Source of the DNA: Aquabacter spiritensis
GTDB taxonomy: Bacteria; Pseudomonadota; Alphaproteobacteria; Rhizobiales; Xanthobacteraceae
Assembly: GCF_004346185.1 (NCBI RefSeq)
Contig: NZ_SMAI01000017.1
Coordinates: 30,779-94,778, forward strand
Reading direction: 5' to 3'
DNA length: 64,000 nt
In this document: in pieces, positions 46,172 to 55,656 of the stretch
Position numbering within the stretch: the first letter of the stretch is position 1
Layout: the number at the start of each line of letters is the position of its first letter
Notes under the pieces: model-generated
What the model saw: only the letters and a program-made list of their open reading frames with translations
Told to the model about the DNA's origin: nothing
Databases searched by the model: none
Translations under genes and position numbers: made by a program

Positions 46172-46909
46172 TCAGCACATTCCGCCGTTCGCCCGCAGCG
46201 TCTGACCGTTGATCCAGGCCCCTTCCGGGCCGGCCAGAAACGCGACCACATGCGCGATGTCCTCGGGCTGGCCGAGCCGCTCGATCGGGGTCATCTTGGC
46301 CATCCGCTCGATCAGTTCCGGGCTCTTGTTCTCGAGGAACAGATCCGTGGCAGTCGGCCCAGGCGCCACGGCGTTCACCGTGATGTTGCGGCCGCGCATT
46401 TCCTGAGCGAGCACCTGGGTGAGGCCTTCGACCGCGGCCTTGGTCGCGATGTAGATGCCGTAGGTCGGCAGGCGCATGCCGATCACGCTGGTAGACAGGT
46501 TGATGATGCGGCCGCCCGCACGCAGGCGCTTGCAGCCCTCACGCGCGACGTTAAAGGTTCCCTTCAGATTGATGGCGATGGTCTGGTCGAAGGCGTCGTC
46601 GGCGAACTCGACGATCGGTGCGAGCCGCATCACGCCTGCATTGTTCACCACGACATCGATGCCGCCGAAGGACTGCTCGGCGGCGTCGAACATGGTCGCC
46701 ACCGCCCCGGGATCGGCGACATCCGCCTGGACGGTAATCGCTTCGCCACCCGCGGCGGCGATTCTGTCGGCGATCTGCCGTGCGGGCGCCGCGCCACGGG
46801 CATAGTTCACCACGACCTTGAAACCGTCGCTGGCGAGTCGCTCCGCCACACCGGCGCCAATCCCGCGCGACGAGCCCGTAATCAGGGCCACCTTGTCCTT
46901 AACGCTCAT
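46172..46909 (-). CDS. Short-chain dehydrogenase/reductase (SDR)
   Basis: A 245-residue classical SDR: the NAD(P) motif ITGSSRGIGAGVAERLA, NNAGVMRL, catalytic Ser in INLSTSVIG, YGIYIATK (Tyr-x3-Lys) and NAVAPGPTATDLF. The C-terminus GAWINGQTLRANGGMC is typical of the FabG-like group. An Arg/Asn-rich stretch after strand 2 (VVVNYARGA) suggests NADP preference. It is divergent from a LysR gene, which probably controls it. The natural substrate cannot be told. Confidence 0.92.
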   Translation of the reverse strand: MSVKDKVALITGSSRGIGAGVAERLASDGFKVVVNYARGAAPARQIADRIAAAGGEAITVQADVADPGAVATMFDAAEQSFGGIDVVVNNAGVMRLAPIVEFADDAFDQTIAINLKGTFNVAREGCKRLRAGGRIINLSTSVIGMRLPTYGIYIATKAAVEGLTQVLAQEMRGRNITVNAVAPGPTATDLFLENKSPELIERMAKMTPIERLGQPEDIAHVVAFLAGPEGAWINGQTLRANGGMC

Positions 46910-47021
46910 GACATTCGCCTTTCTTGATTTGCCGCGATGCGGCTGTCTCAAGAGTTAGCGGTTCCATGAGGCCAAAAAAAATGTATAAATATCATGTCAA
47001 TAATGACTAAAAGTATGTCTC

Positions 47022-47924
47022 ATGAGCTTCGATAGCCGATTGCTGAGCGGGATAGGAGTGGTGGTCGCGGTGGTCGCGGCGGGCAGCTTCGCGCGTGCCG
47101 GGGAGGCGATGGGGCTGACTCAACCCGCCGTCAGCCGCGCGGTTGCACGGTTGGAAGATCGCGTCGGCATCCGGATCTTCAACCGCACGGCACGGGCGAT
47201 CTCGCTCACCGACGAAGGGCGCCAGTTCTACGAAGCCGTGGCACCATTGCTCGCCGGCATCGAGGACGCGGCCGTCAGCGCGGGAAAGAGCAAGGCGCTG
47301 GTGCGCGGCCGGTTGCGGGTGAATGTCGATGGAACTTTCGGGCATTATGTTCTGGCGCCGCGGCTGGGCATGTTTCTCGACCGCTATCCCGAACTTTCGG
47401 TCGAGGTCAGCGTCCGCGACAGCATGGGTGATCTGGTCGGCGAAGGGATCGACGTCGCCGTCCGGTTCGGCGCGCCCGAGCCGTCGTCGCTCAAGGCACG
47501 CCTGTTGCTGGAAACGCGCGTGCTGACATGTGCGTCCCCCGCTTATGTCGCGAGGCACGGTGCTCCGATGCGTCCCGAAGACCTCCGGGACGGCCATCAG
47601 TGTCTGCTGATCCGCGATCCTGCCACGGGCCGTCCGTTCGAATGGGAGTTTCACCGAGGCGCAGACGTCGTCCCGCTTGCTGCGCCCGGCCGCCTGATTG
47701 TCAACGATACCGGTTCACTGCTCGGCGCATGTCTGGGGGGCGGCGGGGTAGCCCAGCTTCTGGAAATCTATGCCCAGGATCTCATCGCCCAAGGGCGACT
47801 GGTCCATGTGCTGCCGGATTGGGCCGATGAAACCTTCCCGCTCTATGCCGTTTACCACAGCTCGACACTGGTCTCGGCCAAGGTGCGGGCCTTCCTCGAC
47901 CTGATCCGCGGCTTGGCGTCCTGA
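47022..47924 (+). CDS. LysR-type transcriptional regulator
   Basis: A 300-residue LysR protein. The helix-turn-helix reads AGSFARAGEAMGLTQPAVSRAV; the effector domain includes LRVNVDGTFGHYVLAPRLG and GEGIDVAVRFGAPE, as in the group that regulates divergent SDR genes. The 112-base gap to the SDR gene is A/T-rich for this genome (ATGTATAAATATCAT at about 46980) and is the probable operator region. The next gene is convergent, 13 bases after the stop. Confidence 0.93.
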   Translation: MSFDSRLLSGIGVVVAVVAAGSFARAGEAMGLTQPAVSRAVARLEDRVGIRIFNRTARAISLTDEGRQFYEAVAPLLAGIEDAAVSAGKSKALVRGRLRVNVDGTFGHYVLAPRLGMFLDRYPELSVEVSVRDSMGDLVGEGIDVAVRFGAPEPSSLKARLLLETRVLTCASPAYVARHGAPMRPEDLRDGHQCLLIRDPATGRPFEWEFHRGADVVPLAAPGRLIVNDTGSLLGACLGGGGVAQLLEIYAQDLIAQGRLVHVLPDWADETFPLYAVYHSSTLVSAKVRAFLDLIRGLAS

Positions 47925-47937
47925 ACGTGCCGTTGCT

Positions 47938-50259
47938 CTAGCCGGCGATCATTCCATTGATCTTTTGCGCCAGGGCGTCGAGCGTGAAGGGCTTGGAGAT
48001 CATCTCCATCCCAGGTCCCAGGAAGCGCGCCTGCTCGACGGCGCGTTCGGTGTAGCCGGTCACGAACAGGATCTTCAGGCTCGGCCGGTGCCCGCGCGCG
48101 AGCGTCGCCAATTGCCGGCCGTTCATGCCCGGCAGGCCGACATCCGTGATCATCAAATCCAGGCGGATGTCGGAGGCCAGGATGGGCAGCGCGGCCGGCG
48201 CATCGCCGGCCTCGATGCAGGCATAACCGAGGTCGCGCAGGACTTCGCCGATCAGCAGGCGCACCGCCGGGTCGTCCTCGACCAGGAGGACCGCTTCGCC
48301 GGAGCCGTTCGGGCTCTGGGCGACCATAAGCGGCGCTTCGTTCGCCAATTGGCCTTTGTGTCGCGGCAGATAGAGACGGACCTGCGTGCCCGCTCCGGGC
48401 TGGCTCTCGATCCGCACATGGCCGCGCGACTGCTTGGCGAAGCCGTAGATCATCGAGAGGCCGAGCCCGGTGCCCTGGCCGATCGGCTTGGTGGTGAAGA
48501 ACGGCTCGAACACCTTGGCCAGAACCTCCGGCTCCATGCCCGCGCCGGTGTCCTGCACCTCGATCAACGTATAGTGCCCGGGTTCGAGGACATCCTGGCC
48601 ATGCCGCTCGGCCCGTGCAACCACGGTGTTCGTCGTGGAGATGGTCAGCGCCCCGCCGTCCGGCATGGCGTCACGCGCATTGATCGCGAGATTGAGGAGC
48701 GCATTCTCCAACTGGTTCGCGTCGGACAGGGTGGGCCAGAGATCGGGCGCGAGATCGGTCCGCAGCCGGATCTGTTCGCCGAGCGAGCGCGTGAACAGGT
48801 CCTCCATGCCGCGGATCAGCTCGTTGGCGTTCACCGCCTTGGGATCGAGCGGCTGGCGGCGGGCGAAGGCGAGCAGCCGGTGGGTCAGGGCGGCCGCGCG
48901 GTTCGCCGAGGCCGAGGCGGCATCCATGAAGGGCTGCACGTCGTGGGTCTGGCCGGCCTTGATCCGCCGGTTGACGAGGTCGAGCGCGCCGATGATCCCG
49001 GTCAGGAGATTGTTGAAGTCGTGGGCGATGCCGCCGGTCAGCTGACCGATCGCCTCCATCTTCTGGGATTGCCGCAGGCCTTCCTCGGCATCGCGCAGCG
49101 CCTGCTCGGCCTCGCGCTCGGCGGTCACGTCGCGGCCCACCGCCTGAAGGCGGCCATCGGCGGCGACCGCGCTCCAGGCGACGCGCCGATAGTCGTTGGT
49201 CCGGGTCCGGATGCGCAATTCGAACAGACGCGGCGTGCGCACCTGGGAGAAGGAGTCGAGAATGGCGCGGAAGCCGTCCCGGTCCTCCTCGGCGACGAAG
49301 TCCACGATATCGGCCCCGACCAATGTCTCCTCGGTCCAGCCGAAGAGCGGCCCCCACGCCGGATTGATGGCGGTGATGGTGCCGTCGAACTGGGCGACCA
49401 TCATTACGTCGGTCGAGAGCCGCCACATGCGGTCGCGGTCGGCGGTGCGTTCCGCCACCCGGCGTTCGAGGGTCTGGTTGAGGTGTCGCAGCGCCTCTTC
49501 CGCAGCGCGCCGCTCGTTGACGTCGCGCAGGATCGCGGTGACGAACACCCGCGAATTGCTGAGCCATTTGGAGGCGGTCGCCTCCATGTAAGACAGCGAG
49601 CCGTCGCGGCGCCGCACGACGATCTCGATCGGGTGGGGGAAGGTGCCGTCCGCGAGCACCGTCTTCCAGGCGTCCGACCACGCCGCGCGGTCGGGCAGAA
49701 GCGGCTCGAACGGCTGGTTGAGCAGCGCATTCTCCGCGTATCCGAGCTTGCTCGCCGCCGCGATATTGGCGAACTGGATGATCCCGCCGGCATCGAGGGT
49801 CAGGATCGCGTCGGAGGCGCTGTTCATCACCGCGTCGTAGCGCGCATTCTGGCGCTCGCGGAGCACCCGCTCGCGATGCACCGCCATGGTGATGTCGGCG
49901 ATCTGGATCAGGCACCAGCCATAAGGGCGCTCCCCCACCGGCCGAACGGTGACGTTGTGGAACAGTTCGGCCCCGGCCCGGGTGCGCAGCGGCAGAAGGT
50001 TCGGGTGGAGCGTATGGGTCAGGAAGGCGGACGCGCCGGCCTCCAGGGCTTGCGTGACAGCCGAGGAGATCCAGCGCATATCGGTGCCGGGAAAGAGACC
50101 ATCCAGGGGCTTGCCGATCGCGGCGGCGGACGCGATCCCGCTCGCGGCCGCGAGCCAGGCGTTCCAGACCACGACGTGGCGCGCGGTATCGACCACGATC
50201 AGCCCGGTGTCCTGGGCGTCGGCCACGTCGCCCCAAAAGGTGTGCCCCGATCCAGTCAT
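47938..50259 (-). CDS. Soluble PAS hybrid histidine kinase
   Basis: A 773-residue protein without membrane segments. Three PAS domains (about 15-125, 138-250 and 285-385) are followed by a HisKA domain with His413 in GIAHDFNNLL, an ATPase domain (NLAINARDAM, DTGAGM, GTGLGLSMIYG) and a C-terminal receiver (about 656-770) with LLVEDD, the phospho-Asp in MITDVGLPGMNG and the Lys in ISKPFT. It is the last gene of the chemosensory operon, 4 bases after the CheC-like gene. It may feed signals into the CheY-like receivers. Confidence 0.92.
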   Translation of the reverse strand: MTGSGHTFWGDVADAQDTGLIVVDTARHVVVWNAWLAAASGIASAAAIGKPLDGLFPGTDMRWISSAVTQALEAGASAFLTHTLHPNLLPLRTRAGAELFHNVTVRPVGERPYGWCLIQIADITMAVHRERVLRERQNARYDAVMNSASDAILTLDAGGIIQFANIAAASKLGYAENALLNQPFEPLLPDRAAWSDAWKTVLADGTFPHPIEIVVRRRDGSLSYMEATASKWLSNSRVFVTAILRDVNERRAAEEALRHLNQTLERRVAERTADRDRMWRLSTDVMMVAQFDGTITAINPAWGPLFGWTEETLVGADIVDFVAEEDRDGFRAILDSFSQVRTPRLFELRIRTRTNDYRRVAWSAVAADGRLQAVGRDVTAEREAEQALRDAEEGLRQSQKMEAIGQLTGGIAHDFNNLLTGIIGALDLVNRRIKAGQTHDVQPFMDAASASANRAAALTHRLLAFARRQPLDPKAVNANELIRGMEDLFTRSLGEQIRLRTDLAPDLWPTLSDANQLENALLNLAINARDAMPDGGALTISTTNTVVARAERHGQDVLEPGHYTLIEVQDTGAGMEPEVLAKVFEPFFTTKPIGQGTGLGLSMIYGFAKQSRGHVRIESQPGAGTQVRLYLPRHKGQLANEAPLMVAQSPNGSGEAVLLVEDDPAVRLLIGEVLRDLGYACIEAGDAPAALPILASDIRLDLMITDVGLPGMNGRQLATLARGHRPSLKILFVTGYTERAVEQARFLGPGMEMISKPFTLDALAQKINGMIAG

Positions 50260-50263
50260 GGTC

Positions 50264-50902
50264 TCAGTTGGGTGTGCCGACGGTCCGCTCGATGAAGTCT
50301 CCGAGCAGTTCTTTAAGCGCCGTCAGCGACGGCATGTCCATCAGCATCGCAATATAACCGCGAATGTCCCGCTCCCGAACCGCGAAGTCGATATAGAGAA
50401 ACATGACGATGTCGTCGGCCTGCGATCCCGGGCCGAGGGCGAAGAAGTCGCCGCTCTCGCCGCGCAGGATTTCCGGCAAGGACATTTTCAGGTTGCGTCG
50501 CAGCAGGTTGGCAATCGTCGCGAGGCAGCTGTTCAGGATAATGTTGCCGGTTTCGGCGAGCGCTTCCTGTTCCAGCTCGATGATGTCTTCGAGCGGCAAT
50601 TCCCCGCCCGTGACCGCCCGCACCAGTTCCAGGCTCTTGGTCATGGGAAAGATCAGCATGGCGCGGCCGGCAATGTCGCCTTCGAACGCCTGGTGGACCG
50701 CCACGAGGTCGCGGTCCTCGCGCTCCTTCAGGATCTCGATCGCCTGCGCGGAGCTGACCAGAGCCAGCGTGGGCACGGACAGGAGCACCTGCTCGCCGAC
50801 CATCTCGCGCAGGCTCAAGGCGGCCCGGCTGACGCCGAGATTGACCAGTTCGGTGAGGGCGTCCAGTTCCAGCTCGGAGAGGATCGGCGCGGCGTCTTTC
50901 AT
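50264..50902 (-). CDS. cheC: CheC-type phospho-CheY phosphatase
   Basis: A 212-residue CheC/FliY-family protein with both phosphatase motifs of the form D/E-x3-E-x2-N: DALTELVNLGVSRAA near the N-terminus and EALAETGNIILNSC near residue 130. CheC removes phosphate from CheY~P. No CheD gene, its usual partner, is seen. Its ATG overlaps the stop of the preceding receiver gene (ATGA), implying the receiver is its substrate. Confidence 0.85.
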   Translation of the reverse strand: MKDAAPILSELELDALTELVNLGVSRAALSLREMVGEQVLLSVPTLALVSSAQAIEILKEREDRDLVAVHQAFEGDIAGRAMLIFPMTKSLELVRAVTGGELPLEDIIELEQEALAETGNIILNSCLATIANLLRRNLKMSLPEILRGESGDFFALGPGSQADDIVMFLYIDFAVRERDIRGYIAMLMDMPSLTALKELLGDFIERTVGTPN

Positions 50903-51285
50903 TCTTTCGCCGCCGCGTTCCGCCGGCTTGCGGCCCCGCTCAGATACTCAGCGAGAACCTTTTCCGTCAGCGGCTTGGCCAGAAAGACGGCGCCGATCTC
51001 CTGCGCTTTGCGGATGATCTCTTCCTGATGATTGGCCGACACCACCGCCAAGGGCAGGCTCGGATCGATCGCCTTCAGTTCGGCCGCCAGGGTCAGCCCG
51101 TCGCGGCCCGGCATGTTGAAGTCCAGCAGCGCCAGATCGACCTTGTGCTTGCGGACCTGGGCGAGCGCGTCGTCGGCATTGGCCGCCTCGAGATGCGTCC
51201 AGTCCGGGTGCAGCGACCGCAAGGATTTGGCGACCGACATCCGGGCCAGCTTGCTGTCGTCGACGATCAGTACGGTGCAGCTCAT
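50899..51285 (-). CDS. Single-domain response regulator (CheY-like)
   Basis: A 128-residue receiver: VLIVDDSKLARMSVAKSL, phospho-Asp in LALLDFNMPGRDGLT, the Thr/Ser position as VVSANH and the Lys in FLAKPLTEKVL. It has no output domain. It overlaps the CheC-like gene by ATGA. This is the second stand-alone receiver in the operon; the other is at 53819. Confidence 0.92.
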   Translation of the reverse strand: MSCTVLIVDDSKLARMSVAKSLRSLHPDWTHLEAANADDALAQVRKHKVDLALLDFNMPGRDGLTLAAELKAIDPSLPLAVVSANHQEEIIRKAQEIGAVFLAKPLTEKVLAEYLSGAASRRNAAAKE

Positions 51286-51336
51286 GAACGCTCCGGCGGG
51301 GCAGGTCGGAAAGGCAGGATCGGCCGTTCTTCTAGC

Positions 51337-51612
51337 TTAACTCCCGGACCGGCACAAAGATGCATTCGGAGAGGCCGCGTCCAATGCGGGATCGACGAAG
51401 CTGCGCAGGAACGGGCCCGCCGGTGGTCCCCGGCGCCGTGCGCCGGTGGCGAGGAGGATCTGGACCAGTGCGGCATGGGCGCTCTCGCAGCCGCGCCAGT
51501 CCACGCAGGCGTCGGGCGTGGCGGACAAGAGCCGCAGCAGGGCCTCCGCATCCTCGACCGGGCAATGCCCTTCGAGGACGAGGGTTTCGGGGTCGAGGCG
51601 CCGCACCGGCAT
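51337..51612 (-). CDS. Small STAS-like chemotaxis-associated protein
   Basis: A 91-residue protein starting with the ATG at 51612, which overlaps the cheA stop (TGATG). The pattern PETLVLEGHCPVEDAEALLRLL, CVDWRGCESAHAALVQILLATG resembles a compact STAS domain of the kind found in some che operons. The function is unknown; a scaffolding or partner-switch role is possible. The C-terminus (about residues 65-91) is low-complexity. Confidence 0.65.
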   Translation of the reverse strand: MPVRRLDPETLVLEGHCPVEDAEALLRLLSATPDACVDWRGCESAHAALVQILLATGARRRGPPAGPFLRSFVDPALDAASPNASLCRSGS

Positions 51613-53822
51613 CACAACATCTCCTGCACGTCCAGGACCAGAAGCACGCGGCCATCGCCGAGGAGAGTGGTGCCGGCAATGCCGCGCATGCCGGTCAGGA
51701 TGCCGTCCATGGGCTGGAGCACGACGTCGAGCCGCTCGCCGAGCCGGTCGACCTCGAACCCGCCGATCTGCCCGTCCGTGCCGATCACGACGACCTGGGC
51801 CTCCGCCGAGGCGGTGCCGTCCGCCGGGCCGCCGAGTTCGCGCGCCAGCGACAGCAGCGGCACGGTCCGCTCGCGCAGCGTGAACGCCGCGGCGGCCCCG
51901 ACGCGCACGATGCGCCCGCGTGGCACCCGGACCGTCTCCACCACCGCGTCCATGGGAATGCCGAAGGCCTGCCCGCCGGCCTCGACCGTCATGACCCGGG
52001 TGACCATGACGGTGAAGGGCAGGGTGAAGCGGACCGTCGTGCCGTGCCCGGTGCGGCTGTCCACGGCCACGCTTCCGCCCATCCGCGCCAGGGCCGCGCG
52101 CACCGCATCCATTCCGACGCCGCGGCCCGACAGACCGGTCACGGTTTCCGCCGTCGAGAAGCCCGGCCGGAAGATCAGGTCGATCGCTTCAGCATCGCTC
52201 AGCGCCGCCACCGCCTCCGCACCGGCCACGCCGCGCTCGGCCGCGATCCGGCGCACGCGGGGCAGGTCGATCCCCCCGCCGTCATCCGCGACCGCGATCA
52301 CCACGCGCTCCCCCTGGCGTGCGGCGTGAAGGCGGAGGGTCGCGACCGCCGGCTTCCCCGCGGCGCTGCGGCGGGCGGGTGGCTCGATGCCGTGGTCGAG
52401 TGCATTGCGCACGACATGGAGGAGCGGCTCGAACACGGCTTCGACGACGGCCTTGTCCGCCTCCGTGGCCTCGCCCTCCGTCACCAGCCGGACCGGCTTG
52501 CCGAGGTCGGCCGAGATTTCCCGCACCAGGCGCGGGAAGCGCTGGAACACGTGGCGGAGCGGGAGCACCCGCAGGTTCAGCACCGCGCTTTGGAGTTCGT
52601 CGGTCAGACGCGCCAGCAGAGCGTGCTGGTCCTTCAGCCGCGCGGCGAGGGCCGGGAGATCCGTGCCGGTCTGGGCGAGCCGGGCGATATGGCCGACGGC
52701 ATTCTTCGCCACCGTGACTTCTCCGGTGAGCTTCACCAGAGCGTCGATGCGCGCGACGTCCACCCGCAGCGTCCGGGCAGTGTCCGCCATCGCGGCGGCG
52801 CGCGGCGCGTCGGTCGCGGCCGGCGCTTGCGTCGCGCCGGCGAGGGCCTGCCGGATCGCGGCGGCGAGCGGGCCGGGATCCCCCGCTGCTGCGCTCGCCG
52901 CGGCGGCGCGCGCGACCGCCTCCGCCGCAGCGGCGGCGCCGACGCGGCGCAGGACGTTTTCGGCCAGCCGGCCGGCCGAGGCGATGCGCCCCGCCGCCGC
53001 CTCCGCGCCACGGTCCGACAGCAGAGCGAGTTGCGCCTCCAGCAGCGCGCGCGCCGCCGCCGGCAGAGCGGACGGCGCGGTGTCCTGCGGACCGGCGGGG
53101 GAGAGGGGGACGACGTCCATCTGCCCGTGCACGGTGTGAAGATGGGAGGCGAGGGTCGCTTCGGGCGCGGAGAGCAGCGCCAGAACAACCAGGCGGCAGG
53201 CGAAGGGATCGATCTCGTCGCGCGGCGGCCAAGGCCCCGCGGGTTCGAGGCGCAGCACCAAAAGGCCCGGCAGGGTCTCGATCACAGCCAGGGGATCGTC
53301 GCCGCGAAAGAAACAGTCTTCGGCCGGCCGCAGCCGCAGGGCGGTGCGGGCCTGCGCGCGGGCCTCGCCCGCCGCGGCGAGAAGCCCGTCGACCCAGAGG
53401 TCCGCCTCGGTGTCGTCCGCCGCGTCCCCCGCCGCGTCGCCAGGCGTAGCCGCGGCTTCGGCGAAGCGGCGCACGAGCAGGTCGGCGCGCGCCTCGGCGT
53501 CGGCAGGCGGGGCGCCGCTCGCCTCCAAATGGTCGAGCCACTGGATCACCTGGTCGAGGCAGGAGAGATAGTCGCCGACGTGCGCCGGGGGCATCGGCGC
53601 GCCGCGTCCCCGGGCGAGGGCGTCCTCCGCGGCGTGCAGCGCGCGTGCCATGGCGTCGAAATCGACGATGCCGGCGGCGCCCTTCAACGTATGAAAGGCG
53701 CGGAACGCGCTGTCGAAGCGGGCGGCGTCGCCGGGGGTGCGCTCCAGCGCGAGCAGATCGTCGGTGGCCTGCGCCACCAGTTCGCGGGATTCGACGAGGA
53801 ATTGCTGGAGCAGGTCGTTCAT
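51612..53822 (-). CDS. cheA: Chemotaxis histidine kinase CheA
   Basis: A 736-residue CheA. The HPt domain carries His44 in FHTLKGAAG; a long Ala-rich middle with no clear P2 domain follows. The dimerisation helix and ATPase domain show VRNALDHGIEP (N-box), ADDGGGID, FSTAETVTGLSGRGVGMDAV and GTTVRFTLP, and a C-terminal CheW-like P5 domain ends the protein. It phosphorylates CheY, CheB and possibly the other receivers. The ATG overlaps the cheY stop (ATGA). Confidence 0.94.
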   Translation of the reverse strand: MNDLLQQFLVESRELVAQATDDLLALERTPGDAARFDSAFRAFHTLKGAAGIVDFDAMARALHAAEDALARGRGAPMPPAHVGDYLSCLDQVIQWLDHLEASGAPPADAEARADLLVRRFAEAAATPGDAAGDAADDTEADLWVDGLLAAAGEARAQARTALRLRPAEDCFFRGDDPLAVIETLPGLLVLRLEPAGPWPPRDEIDPFACRLVVLALLSAPEATLASHLHTVHGQMDVVPLSPAGPQDTAPSALPAAARALLEAQLALLSDRGAEAAAGRIASAGRLAENVLRRVGAAAAAEAVARAAAASAAAGDPGPLAAAIRQALAGATQAPAATDAPRAAAMADTARTLRVDVARIDALVKLTGEVTVAKNAVGHIARLAQTGTDLPALAARLKDQHALLARLTDELQSAVLNLRVLPLRHVFQRFPRLVREISADLGKPVRLVTEGEATEADKAVVEAVFEPLLHVVRNALDHGIEPPARRSAAGKPAVATLRLHAARQGERVVIAVADDGGGIDLPRVRRIAAERGVAGAEAVAALSDAEAIDLIFRPGFSTAETVTGLSGRGVGMDAVRAALARMGGSVAVDSRTGHGTTVRFTLPFTVMVTRVMTVEAGGQAFGIPMDAVVETVRVPRGRIVRVGAAAAFTLRERTVPLLSLARELGGPADGTASAEAQVVVIGTDGQIGGFEVDRLGERLDVVLQPMDGILTGMRGIAGTTLLGDGRVLLVLDVQEML

Positions 53823-54208
53823 GCGCCGGCCCCGCACATCAAATCGGCATAGTCCGTCAGGGTCGCCTGGCTGACCGGCTTGACGAGGTAGAAATTCGCG
53901 CCCGCCGCCTGCGCCGCCGCGAAATCCTGCGGGCCGGATTCGGTGCTGATGACGAGCGCGGGAATGGCGCACAGCGGCGCGGCCTGCCGCCGCAGCGCCT
54001 TGAGAAAGGTGAAGCCGTCCATCTGCGGCATGTTCACGTCGACCACCACGAGGTCGGCCGGCTGGAGCAGGAGCTTCTCCAGCGCTTCGAGGCCGTTCAG
54101 CGCCTCGTCGACGAGATAGCCGGCGGCTTCGAGCGCCTCGCGATAATAGCGTCTGACGAGACCGGCATCGTCGACCACCAGCACCCGCCGTCTGACGGCC
54201 TCAGCCAT
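53819..54208 (-). CDS. cheY: Chemotaxis response regulator CheY
   Basis: A 129-residue receiver starting MAEAVRRRVLVVDDAGLVRR. The phospho-Asp is in VVVDVNMPQMDGFTFL, the Thr in VISTESG and the Lys in YLVKPVS. It lies between cheR and cheA and overlaps both. With no flagellar genes nearby, the output could be flagellar, pilus or another cellular function. Confidence 0.9.
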   Translation of the reverse strand: MAEAVRRRVLVVDDAGLVRRYYREALEAAGYLVDEALNGLEALEKLLLQPADLVVVDVNMPQMDGFTFLKALRRQAAPLCAIPALVISTESGPQDFAAAQAAGANFYLVKPVSQATLTDYADLMCGAGA

Positions 54209-55049
54209 GGGCACCTCCTGCGGGTTTCTGATAGACGATGGCGTCGGCAAAGCGGCACACGTCGAACAAAGGCGAGATGCGGCTCATCGATTCCGTGTGG
54301 CCGAGACAAATATATCCGCCCGGCGCCAGGTTCTCGAACAGATTTTCTGCGGCCACCCGGCGTGATGCGTCGTCGAAATAGATCAGCATGTTTCGGCAGA
54401 AGATCACGTCGAAGACGCCGTGGCCGCGGGTCTGGCCCGGTTCGGACAGATTGACCGGCGTGAAGGCGACGGACTGGCGGAGTTCGTCGATGATCTGCCA
54501 GGCGTCCGGTCCGATCGGGGCGAAATACTTTTTCACCACCGCTTCCGACAACCGCATCAGCGCCCGCCGGCCATAGCGCCCGCTGCGGGCCGCCGCGAGA
54601 ACCGCGGTATCGATGTCCGACCCGACGATCTCCACGTCATAGGCGTCGACCTGCGGCCAGTTCTCCAAGAGCCAGATGGCGATCGAATAGGGCTCCTCGC
54701 CGGTCGCGCAGGGCGCCGACCAGATGCGGATCGGCTCTCCCGGCGTCTTGTGCTTCAGACGCGCGGCGAGAAGGTCGGCGGTGAGGCAGCGAAACTGGTG
54801 GTCCTCGCGGTAGAAATAGGTCTCGTTGACGGTGAAGGCATTGATGAATTGCTCGATCTCCCCGGCGATGTCGCTGCGCAGCCGCGCGAAATAGCTGGCG
54901 AAGGAGGCCGAGCCGGTCGCCCCCATGCGTTCGGCGATCCGCCTTTGCACGAAATAGCGCTTGCTGTCCGTGAAGATCATTCCGGTGCGCCGATAGAGGA
55001 AGTCGCAGAGCCTGCGGAACTCCTCGTCGGTTTCCTGGGACGGTTTCAC
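54201..55049 (-). CDS. cheR: MCP methyltransferase CheR
   Basis: A 282-residue CheR with an N-terminal helical domain (YFVQRRIAERMGATG, VNETYFYREDHQF) and the SAM-binding domain (RIWSAPCATGEEPYSIAIWL, DVIFCRNMLIYFDD, ICLGHTESMS). It methylates glutamates on the receptor using S-adenosylmethionine. The GTG at 55049 begins one base after the stop of the HEAT gene; no ATG fits. It overlaps cheY by 8 bases. Confidence 0.93.
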   Translation of the reverse strand: MKPSQETDEEFRRLCDFLYRRTGMIFTDSKRYFVQRRIAERMGATGSASFASYFARLRSDIAGEIEQFINAFTVNETYFYREDHQFRCLTADLLAARLKHKTPGEPIRIWSAPCATGEEPYSIAIWLLENWPQVDAYDVEIVGSDIDTAVLAAARSGRYGRRALMRLSEAVVKKYFAPIGPDAWQIIDELRQSVAFTPVNLSEPGQTRGHGVFDVIFCRNMLIYFDDASRRVAAENLFENLAPGGYICLGHTESMSRISPLFDVCRFADAIVYQKPAGGAHG

Positions 55050-55050
55050 G

Positions 55051-55656
55051 TCAGCCGCATCTTTGCGCGGCGATGCGCGCGGCGGCGATTCTGATCGAGA
55101 AGGCCAGGAACGGGTCGCCGCCGAACCGCGCGGCGCATCGCGACAGAGCGGGGAGGATGTCGGGTCCGCCGCCATCTGCGAGGACCTCGACCGCCGCGGC
55201 ACAGACATTGGCCTCGGGCTCGGTCTCGAGCAGCGGCCCGAGAAGGGCGTGCAGCTCCGGCGGGGCGACGCTCCGGCAAAGGTCGCAGGCGAGGATCCGG
55301 ACGTCGGCGTCCGGATCGCGCAGCAATGCCGGCAGATGCCGGCCGGCCCGCCTGGGCATGGCGCGGAGCGCATCGAGCGCCGCGGTGCGCATGCCGGCAT
55401 CGTCCGACCTCACATGCGCGAGCACGGCCTGCACGCTGGCGTCGGTATCGATGAGGGCGAGACTGGTGAAGATGGCCTCGCGGACCCGCATGTCGGGCTC
55501 CGTGGCCAGAGCGGCGGCGAGGGTGGGTACGGCCTCGGCGGATCCGGCGGCGGCGCGCGCCGCTGCCCACCGCTCTTCGGCCGTGCCGCCGGTGAAAGCG
55601 GGGGCGGGCGCCGCCGGATCGGGCGCGGCGGGGGACGGGCGGCGGATCAGGGGCAT
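55051..55656 (-). CDS. HEAT-repeat protein of the chemosensory operon
   Basis: A 201-residue protein with a Pro/Ala-rich start and about five HEAT-type helical pairs (TEPDMRVREAIFTSLALID, RSDDAGMRTAALDALRAM, RDPDADVRILACDLCRSV, ETEPEANVCAAAVEVLADGG). HEAT repeats mediate protein contacts. Because it is encoded between cheB and cheR, I infer it scaffolds or tunes the adaptation enzymes. The ATG at 55656 overlaps the end of cheB by 10 bases. Confidence 0.82.
   Translation of the reverse strand: MPLIRRPSPAAPDPAAPAPAFTGGTAEERWAAARAAAGSAEAVPTLAAALATEPDMRVREAIFTSLALIDTDASVQAVLAHVRSDDAGMRTAALDALRAMPRRAGRHLPALLRDPDADVRILACDLCRSVAPPELHALLGPLLETEPEANVCAAAVEVLADGGGPDILPALSRCAARFGGDPFLAFSIRIAAARIAAQRCG

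Noticed and set aside
47965-50295. A 776-codon plus-strand frame opposite the PAS kinase
   Set aside because: Antisense shadow; the kinase on the other strand has all catalytic motifs.
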